From Acanthochromis polyacanthus (lineage: Eukaryota > Chordata > Actinopteri > Pomacentridae): a DNA stretch of 64,000 nucleotides. Numbering within the stretch: position 1 is the stretch's first letter; each line of letters begins with the position of its first letter. Below the pieces are notes generated by a model, which did no database searches, was not told the origin of the DNA, and saw nothing but the letters and a program-made list of their open reading frames with translations. The position numbers and the translations under genes were made by a program. The stretch spans positions 37,871,755 to 37,935,754 of the forward strand of contig NC_067118.1 of the NCBI RefSeq assembly GCF_021347895.1, in the 5' to 3' direction. Positions 28,801 to 41,400 of the stretch are shown here, piece after piece.

Positions 28801-31800
28801 TCTCCTGTTTCCACAGAGGTGCAGGACTTTATGTTGCAGTGAAAAATGAGCCCACAGTGAGTGAAAATCGAACAAAACAGAAAGTGCTTAGGGTTCTGAG
28901 GGTTAAACTCAAAAAAGACGACATGGTCATCAATATCCCCCGCCACATGTGATGTCTATGAGTCTATATTCAAGATAGTGATAAAGGGCCATAACTCTGT
29001 TAAATATTATCGCACAGGTCTCATTTTCGAACTCGATCAAGGTGTCCATGGTGTGAAGCTACACACTAAATTTCGTAATCCTAGCTGTAATAGTTTCCGA
29101 GAAAAGCTGTCCCCTTCATCTCGGACGGACGGATGGACGGAGGCCAAACCTATATCCCCCTTTTCCACTTCGTGGAGGCGGGGGATAATAATGGTGAGCA
29201 GAGAAACTTTTTCAGCAGATGAACATAACCACCTTCTAGTGCCAAATAAGAGGGTGCTTTAATTCCCTCTAGCAGAAGATTTGACATTTTTAATGAATCA
29301 AACCTGATCTGCTTCTTTTAGAACATAAAAGATGTGTGGAAGCACCGTACCTTGACTCCAGTCAGCATGCCTGTGGTGGACACACTGAAGTCCAGGTAGG
29401 CCAGCATCTCAGCCGTAGGAGGTTTATAGATGTGTGGAGGCCGCTTTCTGGGGAGATCATCTGTGAGAAGAGGGACGTGGATTTGTGTTATTTCATTACT
29501 GGACAAAATAAATCACATACTTCCACTGTCTTACTGTTACTGTTGCTGTCAGGAATAAAGTGCAACCTGATAATTGTTCAGGGGTTTGTTGAATGGGAGG
29601 ACGGACGCAAATGCACCGACAAAAGCTACAATTTTGTGTGTTTGTGCAAAAGTCAGGAATTGAAGTTTGTTTTTTTTTGAATGACTAAATGTTTGTTGAA
29701 CATACAGTGGTCCGTCTCCATATACGGTTTAATTTTCGTGTTTTCACTGTATCGTGGACTTTTAAATTGTATTTTATATTGTGGTGTATGTATTCATGTA
29801 TTTATTATTTTAATTATTTTTGCGGTAAAATGAGCATTTTCTAGCCTGAAAAATTGAAAACAATATTAAAAATATAAAAAATAATACTGAAAACATTAGC
29901 GACCGTAGCATCAGTCTCCTCCGTCTCCCGTGTGCAGCAGCGTCCAGCATCTGGCCTCGTCCATTCTCACTGTGCATCGTCATCAGTACTGCACAGCTAT
30001 GATCTTCATCATTTAACTTATAGCATATTCACTGGTGAGAACCCATATAGAATTTTATATGTATTTTATGGAGGTTTAAGAGCGTAGAAAGTGTTTAAGA
30101 GCACAGGAAGTGCTTGTCAGAGCATGGGGAGGGTTTATAAATCTTTAAAATATATATATAAATAACACTACTTTGTGTATTTTCACCTATCGCGGAGGGT
30201 CTGGAATGTAACCCCTGTGATAGACGATGGACCACTGTATTTGGAATGAGACAGCAGGCTTTGATTTGGATGCATTAAGTTTCCCCAACAGGTTTGAGTT
30301 TGTCAAAGAGCAAACAGGACACCTTGTGGCCAAAAGAGGAACACCTTTTTGAGCTAAATCTGTTTGCATCCAGAACTGTGTCATAAAGAAGATAAAGCAC
30401 ACATCACAAGGCTTGAAAGAAATGGATTCAGCTGCTTCACTTCACTTTCTACACAGATCTCAACAAAGTCCAGCACCTGTGTCAATGATGGTGGGCCACG
30501 TTTTGACGTTGACGCTGGCAGCAGCCTCCCTGGACCTGAGGATCCTCATCAGAGGCTGAGTGGTGAGGATGCAGGCTGCTTTGCTCACCTGTGACACACA
30601 ACAAACAAAGCACTGTGCTTTAATGGTAGCCTCTGGTAAACATCCTCCATACAGAGTGCCATTCAAACAAAAAGCATGCAATTATTGATACTTCATTGAT
30701 CCTTGAGGTAAAGTTCGATTTTATTTGCTTTTCTCCAGGGAAATCAGTTACAGGGGTCAACAGCTGCAGTATTTCACTTCATTTAAGACGTTAAGACATT
30801 ATTTATAACAGATCGCTCAAAGCACTGAAAAAAGTAAAAGGCTTGCATTGATTTGAAGGTTTATGAAGCATAATTAAAGCTAGGTAATGTTTGGTAATGA
30901 ATTTCAAGGCTAATTGTGCTTTTAACGGATACTGCAAAACTATATTAAATCTACAATGTTCACCAAAATATGCTCGCTTTAGGTGCACTGATCCTATACA
31001 GAGAAGATTAAATAAATGCAAAACCGAATAGAGCACCACATATTCTACATAACCCCCTAAACCCCAAAAGGGAAATTATGTTTAAAAATGACAAATTTAT
31101 AACATTTATCAGAGCTAGAAACCATAAAAACATAAAAAAACATGAGATCTTGAACTCTCCAGCTGTCTTTGAGAAGTTATTGTGTTAGAAAATGTTGCTG
31201 AATCTAAGCTTAAAATTTTGATATTTAATTAAAATCACTTTGGCATTTGGCAAAAATTAAATGTCTGCTGTTTGCTGTTCTAATCACATCCTAAAAAGAA
31301 CAAAAAAATCTGTGCAAACATTAAAAACATTATCAGCTGCTACCAATTGCAAGTGACAAAAATGTAGGTACTTTTCAATCGAAATGCAGGTTTTGTTTAA
31401 ACAGAGCAGATGGTAGAAAAGTATGGAAACAATTTAAAAATCTAGATAGTACAGAACAGTACCATTTTCCCCAGGATCGGTAACACTTGGGGTCACTTAT
31501 GCATGTTACATCCAGGTAAATATTTCCTTTTTTAAATTAAATAATGAAAAAAAGCAACTTTTTATGATTTATGGCATTATAATGGGGTCACAGAACACAA
31601 AAGACATGTATGAGTTGTTGCAGCTTCTTGCCATGGTTGTGTTGTTTCCACAGAGGTTCAGGGTTTTATGTGGCACTGAAAAATGAGTCCACAGTGAGTA
31701 AAACTGTGTCAGGAGCAAAGAAAATGCCCAGAAGCTGTTTTGGATGCAGAGGGCTCAATAATTCTAAAATATATTCTACTAGGACGAGGAAACGCTACAA

Positions 31801-32437
31801 TAAAAACACTTCCAAACAGAAAACGTTACCGTAACGGTGGAATGTACTCACATCGATGATCATGCGGACAGTGGGGAGGGTAGCAGCCAGGTTCTGTGGG
31901 TGTGGCGGCCTCACTGTCACAGGGATGACGCCCGCATAGAGGCAGCCATAGAAGGCAGCAATCAGGTCGATACCTGAACAGGGAGGGGACGGGTAGGAGA
32001 AAAAGCAAGTGAGAAAAAAGCAAGACATCCATCTCTCATAATGTGGGGTGTTTGTATCTGTGTGCTCACCTGGGGGATAAAGCAGCACCACGTTGTCTCC
32101 TGTGTTGAGGCCTCCTCTCTCCATTAAGGTCGCTGTGATTTTCTCTGCTCTCTTGTGAAGCTGAGCGCAGGTGGCCGTGCACACTGCTACCCCCTAGAGG
32201 AGAAACAGTGGAAGTACAGCTGAACTCACACACCACAAAATGGATCACCATTCCTAGTAGCAACGTGGTAACCATTATTAAGGTATAAGGAAGAGTTATG
32301 TGTGTGTCTTGATTCTAATTGATCCGTGTGTCTTTGTGTGTCTGTGTTTGATCTACCTTTGCATTGAGCAGCACGTACAGAACATGGTCGGGGTCGGTTT
32401 GGGCTCTAAACTGCAGAGCTTCAGACAAGAACTGGTG
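22845..32437 (-). CDS. dip2b: dip2b exons 25-38: second adenylate-forming domain and C-terminus
   Basis: It starts HQFLSEALQFRAQTDPDHVL, then VCTATCAQLHKRAEKITATL, GDNVVLLYPPGIDLIAAFYG, YAGVIPVTVRPPHPQNLAAT, VSKAACILTTQPLMRILRSR, PPTAEMLAYLDFSVSTTGML, MSHAAVSTLCRSIKLQCELY, AICLDPYCGLGFVLWCLSSV, CSYSVMELCTKGLGTQTEML, SFSKLFKDLGLSSRAVSTAF, VRVIIVNPETRGPLGDSHLG, YYTIYGEESLQADHFNTRLS, DALFVVGSLDETLELRGLRY, TNLLVVVAELSGSEQEALDL and SRGEKQRMHLRDSFLADQLD before the DPIYVAYNM end. Domain and length match the family. The exon 31 donor (AAG-GTCACA) is weak but conserved in position. Confidence 0.92.
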
Positions 32438-35400
32438 CTGAAAAGTCACAGAAGAGAACGTGTCATTACTTAAACATCGAAGGTGGAATAAATTACACAA
32501 TTTAATATTTTGCTGCACAATTTTTAAAAAAAATCACTGTATGCAAATAATAGACAGATATAAACACTTCAAAGCTGGCTAGCAAACAGTCATATCAACC
32601 AACCAACCGACAGCTAAAAATAGACACTTCTGTCAGTGACAGATCGGCTGATTTCAAACAGACCGGTACAGAGAACAGGAAACATTTAAAGAGCGTCAAA
32701 GATTTTCTGTGACGCTTTTGACACTCACAAGCACACAATATGAGCTCAGGAGTGTCCAGAGAGTGTTTTATGGCCAAGTGAAGGGTCATGCTGAGACCAT
32801 CTGCACCTGGTAGGAGGCGAATTGGAGCCGCTGTCAAAAACTAACAAGCTCTGTGTCATGGCGATTTTGATCAGCTTTGACAAAAAGTTTCTGCTACACA
32901 TTACGGCCTCAGAGTGCTGTTTCCTAAATAAGTAGTTTCCAAGGTAACAACAGTTTAAATGAGTCACTGGGTTCTTGATCTGTGGTGTCAAAAAGCTGAG
33001 CGACCAGTCGGCACACTGGACAGAACAGGACAGGACGTGAAAGCAAAGTTCCATTACAGGTAGAAGCCAAGTGAACATGAGGCAGAACGTTGACAAAAAA
33101 AATACACACAGATAAAGTTAACGCCACCGTAGTCTTCAGACATACAAACAGTATACTGAGCAGTGTCACGTTGCCGGCCGTATTAAAATCACTTGTCGGA
33201 GCCATCCTTTGTGCCACCCACTCTCTCAGTCAGACAACACGTTGTGCTCTAGTCAACAATGAATCAGGAATCGCATCATGCAGACCAGCTGCCCTGAACC
33301 ACGCATCAAGCCATGCTACACGTGGGAGCGTCACAGTGAACACAGCGAGCAGAGGTGCACACGAAAACTCTCCTAATCAACACTTTCTGTGTTTGTAACG
33401 AGCTATAATGCATCTAAGTGGTGCTCTGCAGTCACAGACACAAGGAGGCTGATTATAAAGCACTGATTTGTACTTCCACCAGAAACTTCCACTCACTTAG
33501 AGTAGATGAATGTCATTTAATTTACTGCTGACCTTTTGCCTTGGCAAAGCTAACAGGCTGCTGGCCAACTCCCATCTTAAAATGTGATGTGAGAGTCTAT
33601 TAAATACGACACTGTTAAATGTAGACGGGTCAATATATAACTGAGGGACTTTTGAAGTCCATGGGATATAGCTGGCATACATTTTTATTAAAATTTTAAA
33701 AAGTAATGGCGTTCAATAGCTAAACAAAAATAAATTAGATTATTCAAAAATTGTTTTGATTGTGTTCTTTTTATTAAGTTGAGATAATCATTACAGATAT
33801 TTCTTTTTTGGCAGTATATCAAATTTTAGATGGAAAATAAATTGTATCTGTGTCCTAGAAATCACTTTCAACTAAGTTCCCCATTACAAAAACACCTCTC
33901 AATGAAGTGTGTTAATTCCAGATCACATGACCTGCTCCACATGATGTCATTTCCTCCTGAAGAAAAGACTCCAAGGCTTTCTGAGTTATTTAATATAAAG
34001 TAGTGTGTGAGTCAAGTGTGTATTTATGGCATGTCAACAGGTTTACTGCAATATATTTATAAATAATTTCCAATTTTACTCAGTTGTTCATATAATATTT
34101 AGAAGAATCTTTGTGTAAAAATGCCATGTGCTGTTTGGTTACAGGCGGGCATGTTGATTTGCCTGATAACAGCAAAAACATCGACAATGATACCTGTCAA
34201 CTATGTTACAAAAAGTCCTGCAATTATATATTGACCCAGACCTTCATTTCTAATTTATTCCAGCGTGTTAGTTTAAGTGTGTGGACCCCTGCTGGCTCAG
34301 GAGGCGGCTTGGACAGTCCCGTTGTTGGGCCAAGCTGTTCGCCGGTGGCTGTCAGACGCTCACGGCTGCGAAAGCACACGTGACTGACAGAAGCAGCATA
34401 AGCAAGGACGGGTGGGGGCCAGACTAGAGCCTTACCATCATGGTGGGCCACATACAGAGCTAAAGCCCAACCCAAGCAAAGTAAAGGCAGAACAACAACA
34501 GAGGTTTAGGAGAAGACATCAGCATCCATTTTCCCTGACAGATCATCTTCATCAGCAAACACATTCACAGTTTATCTTTCCGTTTCACTTGATCCGCTGT
34601 GTATCTGATATGATGTACTTAGTTGAATGAATGGATGCTCCAATTACTGTCTCAATTAAGTGACTTCTTTTGTCTATAAAACGTAAATGACAGTTTCATT
34701 CGTCTAAATAATTAACAACTAAATATTTGTCATCCAGTTACTCTTAATTAACGCCCTGAACTCCAAACCCACAGCCAATTTGAAAGTCAAATTAAAAAAA
34801 AAAAAAAAATCACCAAAATTACAACATTCATCAGAGACAGAAATTGTAAAAACAGAGAGAACCATTAAACTTTCTGACACTCCTTGAACTACCCATCTGT
34901 GGCATGTAGTCTGGTAACCCAACCAAACTGAAGCTTCAAATTCTATTTAAATTCACCATTTAAAAATTTTCACCAAAAAATCCGAGCATCTCCGCACAAC
35001 CAGGAATTAATTAGTTGCTCTGTCATACTGCTTTGAAGGCATTTTAGAGTTCTGTCTACTTCTAGCTCTGGTTGTGCTGTTTCCACAGAGGTGCAGAATT
35101 TTATATTGCAGTAAAAAATGAGCCCAGAGTGAGTAAAATGTGACAGAAGCAAAAAATGTAAGAGTTTAAAAGGGTTGAAGTTTAGACTGTTAAAAATAGC
35201 AACAGTAAAAAGGCTAAAACTATAATTTTTCTTTGTTGGTGTTAATGATGTCATCATAGACATAGATTATGTTAAAGATTTACAATTCAAAGTCATACAA
35301 ATAAAATTATTCAAATAGTCCCTAATAGAGAATGGTCCATTTTCCCGACATCAGGCTGAAAGATGCTACGTCCATTATTAAGAGTCAGAGAACAGGTAAG

Positions 35401-38400
35401 TCTGGTCAAAGTGTGTTTGGGTCTGTGTGGCAGTACCTTGCGAATGAGATCCTGGTCCTCCACCACACCCAGCTCTCTGCCTGTTGCCTGGGCGATCCGT
35501 TTTCCCGCCACCAGGTTGCCGACCAGCATCGAAGCTGGACCGACGTCCACTGAGCAGATCAGAATCAGAGTCATCTTTACAGCAACAGATGATTTTATAC
35601 AGTATAAAGGTCTGAGCGGACGCTGTCTAAGACGACCTACCTGGCTGCTTCTGCCGGGGCTTGGGCATGTTTGTAACACAGGTGTGAGGGCACATGAGGA
35701 TGTTGCAGGGGTGCAGGTTCCCCTCCAGAAAGTTCTGCTTGGTTTCACAGATGTGGATTCCCCCGAGTGGCGTCTTTGGGAGGGTGTTGGCTGGGACGAG
35801 GGCGAGGCAGTACAGGCCGACCTGGTGGATGCTGTCGATGGCCTGCAGAGGAAAAACACATCAAGTCACATAATTTAATGAGCATGAAATGAACACAGTA
35901 CATCACATTCCCTCATAAGTAAAGGCTGTATGTTATCCATCCTGATTCTGACATGCATAGAGCACTTTCAAACACAACTAAAGACATAAAAGGAAGGAGT
36001 ATGATTTACCTGCAGTACTCGACTCATCCACTGGAAGCTGTCTTCTTCACTGGCATCAGGCCTTTGCTCTGCCACAATCACTATTCTCTCATCATAAAAC
36101 ACTGTCACCGAGAACACAGCAATCCTGCGTGGATGACAGCAGGAGAGTGAGCACAAACACACTAGATACAAAAGGGATTTTTTTTAAATTACAGGTGATG
36201 CACTGGAACAAATTTTCGCAGCTACCAATAAAATATTACTACTGGAATGGGTACATTTATTGCTGGAATTTTCCTTCCCATTGTGCATCTCAGTACTCTT
36301 ATGAGGGGACATTGTGACACACAGAGCAGTGAATCTTCACGCCGTCTCACAGGGACCAGCCAGTATCTCACCTCCCTCTGTAAACTGTTTTGACAGGCTC
36401 CACTGCCAGCGCGGTGGCCACCAGGTCGTCAGCATTATGCCGTCGGCTGCTAACCATCAGGAGCCCCTCGATCTTCCCCACAACAAACACCAGACTCCCC
36501 TGCAGAGAAAAGACATTTAGCTCAGCAAACAAATTCAAGTAGAACCACCTCTGTTTGACAAATACTGTACAGTGGAAATACTTTAGTCTTGAACTAATCA
36601 TTTCTGAGTTTCAGTTTTGTCAGAAAAGCCACCAAATTTATGCTAAAAATGTAGATATTATTAATTACTTTATCTTATATGCCACATTAATAATTGCCTA
36701 AAATATAACATTTGCAAAGAACACATTCTGTAAAAAAAACAATAAATTTTCCTGCCACAGCAGGAATTTCAGGGACTTTGCAGCTGAACTGTACTGCAAG
36801 CTGTGGTTACATAAAGCACATGTGTTGTCTATAATATTTAGAGCCAGCATTTTTTTCGTTCAGGTTTTTTACTTCATTTTTGTAAAACAAACCAAAACTA
36901 CATTTTGACTTATAAGGCACATAAGACATTTTGGAGTTCTCTTTATGTCTAGCCGTGGTTGTGCTATTTCTGTGAAGGTGCAGGACTTTATATTGTAGTG
37001 AAAAATCAGCCTACACTGAAAAATAAAAATGTGACAGGAGCAAAACACACCAAAACTGTCATTTGTTCAGACAGTTAAACACCAAATACTGATTTGAGGT
37101 TTCTCCGTTTACTCCAATTTGCAAACCTGACTTTACTTCTACTACCTCAGCCATTTCAGCAGCATTCTAACTACTGTTACTGTGATTGTGTCCCTTACCG
37201 GTCCCACAAATCCGAGTAAACCGGTCCGACTGAAAGGAATTTCTCCAATGGGAGCTCCAGCTTGGTTCACAGGTATAACCTACAAATGAGCAGAGAGATT
37301 GGATTCAAATACATGCAGTGGAGCAAAATTCACTCTGACACTGGATTCTAAAACAAACAAAAAAAGCATTGTTAGGAGATTACATTTACATGAATGAGTG
37401 AACACAATGCAATTACGTGGCTCCATCTAGTGGATTCCCACCCACCCATCTGTAAATTCCTCTCATGTTGTGCGAGGTTAAAGAAAACTAGAGCAGATCC
37501 AGACACACATCATACAGAGGCGGTGTGTAATTTGCAAACTGGTGGAAATTGTATGTGTTGCTTCACACCAATAATTTGACCATATTATGCGTTAGACTCT
37601 GCTCAGCTGTTCTAGAAGAAAACATTGAGGCAAAGCTGCGATTAGCACACCAGCAACACTAAACACGGCTGTCTGACAGACCTCAAATGTGTTTTTGGTG
37701 ACCCCCGGCAGGCCGTAGTACATTGTTCCTCCAGCTCGAGAGTTGATCACAATCTCTCCAATCTCATCGGTCTTGCACAGCTGAGGAGGCCCGTCTGGTT
37801 TCACGATGCACATCAGTGCTGAAACACACCAACAGGTCACCACATTAACAACACGTGCTTTTAAGTTGCTGAATTCTGATAAAGATGATAAACAAAGAAT
37901 GGATGGGAAATGAGGCCGCTGCTGCAGTTCGACGCTGCCAATTAAAACAAAGCGCGGTGGCTAACCTCCAGGCATGATGTGGCCCACATCCTGCACAGTG
38001 AGAGCAGAGTTCTTGTCTTCTGTGTTCACCCTGATCACCCCATGACTGAGACCGCCCATGGACAGGATGGCCCTGGCTGGGAGTGGAGCTCCTCGTGCTC
38101 CAGGTCTGCAGAGGAGGTAAAATTGATGCAGTTCTAATTATTATGTATTCTAGATCGTATATTGTATTACTTATGATCCACACTATACACCTTCAATGCA
38201 CATTCTGTTTAAAATATTGTTTTTTAATAGATTTAATGTAATTTTATTCCTGTTCTTGCAGAGAAACTTTTACTTAAAGTGAAAAAAGGGAGTGATATTG
38301 TGAGAAAGTAACATACTGTTGTTCTGCTGATGCACAAAATAAAGTCTCAGCATGTCAGTGCAGCGGTTTCAACATTTTTCAAGGAGTGTCTTCAAACTGA

Positions 38401-41400
38401 GCATGACAGAAAATGATTGGTGGCTTTAGGAAAACTGCACCTTACTTAACATAATGCTTACAACACTGATTTACCCGCTTAGGAGTGAAAATGTTTCAGG
38501 TTAATCTTTTATCTGTGTAATGTTGAGCAAGAGCAAAAGTCATGCCAGCTGGTGTCAAAACCACAAGTCGATCTGTTAATCTGTCTTTGTTCCATTCATT
38601 TGGTCTGTCTTTGACAATCTTCCTTTTCTAGTTGGGTAATCATTACTGCAAGAAACACTCATTTTAAAGATTATTTGTTGTGCATTTTAAGCCTTTTATT
38701 TGACAGTTGCAGTTAAGAGAGACAGGAAATGTGGACAAGAAAGTAGAGCAGCAGCAAGGACTCAAATCTGGAAAGGCATATGCACCTACAGTACTGAGTA
38801 TTAACCACTTGGCTATTACAGAATTCAAGGGTTACTACAAAGGGGTATCACCTGCAAACCACACGTGTTTGTCAGTATGAAAGTGTCTCTTTCCAGAACA
38901 TGTGAGAATGTAACCGTGGTACCTGCGAATGGCCACAGTCAGAGCCTCAGGAGAGGTGGCACAAGGACAAATGACCTCAGGCTTCAGACCATGAGACTGG
39001 AACACATTCAGGAAGGCGTCACACGACGACACGGACCCTGACGGCAAACAATGGATGAAAACATTAACAAAACATTACAGAAATACTGTAGTTGAGACTC
39101 ACGACTGAAGATTCTTTAATGACCGTTAGGCGTTTGTGGAGGGGAATGAGTGACTCACATGGGTTGGCTCCATCAGCCACTATTAGCATACGGATAGAGG
39201 ACAAGTTGGTGTCCTTCTGGTCCTTGTGGGCCATCATGGCCCAGTGGAGGTCACGGCACTTCACCAAGGCCACACGTGCTACGAGAGGAACATGTTATAT
39301 ATAGCACAGTAACGTATCGTTTGTTTCATCCCTTGAGCATACATCTTAGTTTGCCATAGTGACCTTGTGGTAAGACTTGGTGGTCTTGTAGAGGTCATAA
39401 TCATTTCTACTTGATCTATAATCAGTAATACATATATAGATAAATTTAAACTGAGCAAACAAATGGAAAACTATACAATTAATGGACTATAAAAGTAAGA
39501 TTGGACATTTGGCTGCACCTTTGTGAATGTGGACCCTCTGCACCCAGGACATGGGACAGGCTTTCATGACAGCATATGGCACGGTAATGGTGTGAATTCT
39601 GTTCATGACACTCTGCGAGGGAAAAAATACACATTGTCAATGTCACACTGTGCGTCATAGCAAAGTCCTGAAGGGCACAGAGTTTCATCCGTTCTCACCG
39701 TCAAGACGCCGTGCCACAAGCCCATATCCTTCTTGCAGTCCAACACATTGACTAGAGTCTCGCCTAAGACAGAAAACACACAAGAAAACACGGGTTCATC
39801 AAAAATTATGATCTTCAGCAAATATTCTCTAAGGTTTTGATGCAGTATGTTTCCGAATGTCTTTCTCTGAGCAGAGTAGCGTGAGAATATATATTTTAAA
39901 AAACATTGTGTAGCACATCTCAAGAGCAATTACAGTTAAACTTGTACATTTTATCAAAAAGTAAGGGCAGAAGAAGTAAGTGATGACTATGTCGCATCAA
40001 GGGCTGAGCTCTGACCTTCACAGTAGTTACAGGCTTGTGTCAGGGCTTGACAGTGGGTCAGCATGGAGATCTTGGACACAGCGACTCCCATCACTGTTCC
40101 CTCCTTACTGGCTTTGTACTTCAGTGGGAGAGAACAGAGCACACAACTCAGAAACAAAACCAAAACGATCAATAATATATTTTAGACAGAAATACATAGC
40201 ATACGACTAAAAGAGGCATTTCAAACATTTTCATAAAACAAAGAAAGGCCTAAAAATGAGATCTATAATATTAATTCAAAATAACATGCTACAAACAGAA
40301 GTAAATCTTTCATTAGTCTAACAGTTAAAAAATAAAACACATGCATAATAAAAACCATAGAAGCTGGACTATGAAGACACTGACAATTAGACAGACTTCA
40401 ACAGATTTGTGGCAGCGATGGAGAAACCTAAGTGCTACAGCTATTTATATATTATCTGTAAAAATCAATAAAAATTCCTGCGATAACCAAATTAGAAATG
40501 CATTAATCTCTGAACCTCGATGTAGGCGGTGTCTGTGTTGGCAGTGGGGATGTGAGGCTGCCAGTCTTTGGATGGTTTGGTCAGGTACTTGGTATCTGTC
40601 ACCACCCATCTCATCCTTGGCCATCCTGGAGAACACAAAACACAATTTAGCCGACAGCAAGAATACAGGAAGTGTGTTTGACTGGACTAATTAAGAGGTG
40701 TACGAAATCGACAGTTTTCACAATACAACCTCCCGGTTTAAAGGCCAAAGCTGAACAGTCGATACTAGACAAGCAGAGTGAGCATGACGCTCCTCATCCA
40801 CCTCTGAACATCAGATTGTGTATTTCTTTTCATGAGCCCGTCTAATGGCCTCCTAAGAGACTGAGACCGACACAGTTTAATCTTGCTGACCTTTGAACTG
40901 GATGATTTCTCCATTTGGTGTCTTGGGCAGCCCTTTGAGACACACCTCACTGGTCAGCGCCAAACTCACACCACAGCTGCCCAGTAGGAAGCCAATCTGC
41001 TGGCTGCCTGCATCCTAATGAAGAGAGACAACGGTCAGAAAAGTAACAGGTAGGGGCTTCTATACAAAACTGTGACAATTAAAAAAACATACATACACTC
41101 TATCAATAAATTGATCTTCATGTAAACCAGAGGTGTCAAACATGCAGCCCATAAACGATTTTGTAAAGTGTGAAAATTACAGAAGATATTAACTGCAAAT
41201 TGTAAATTTGTAAAGCTATCAATTTAAAATAATTTCAAGACCATGACAAGTTGTTTTGATTATAAAGTAAAATACTGCATTGTTCATTGTTCTGTCATTT
41301 TGTGTCTCATTTTTGAAATATTTTGTCTTCTTTTTGTCTTTTTTGTAGTTTGTTTCATGTTTTTGTCCTTTTGTTTCTCATTTTTGTTGTTTTGTGTTTC

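Noticed and set aside
35311..35859. Long minus-strand frame of about 180 residues
   Set aside because: It reads through two real dip2b exons and the intron between them, in the correct frame in one part only; it is not a separate gene.
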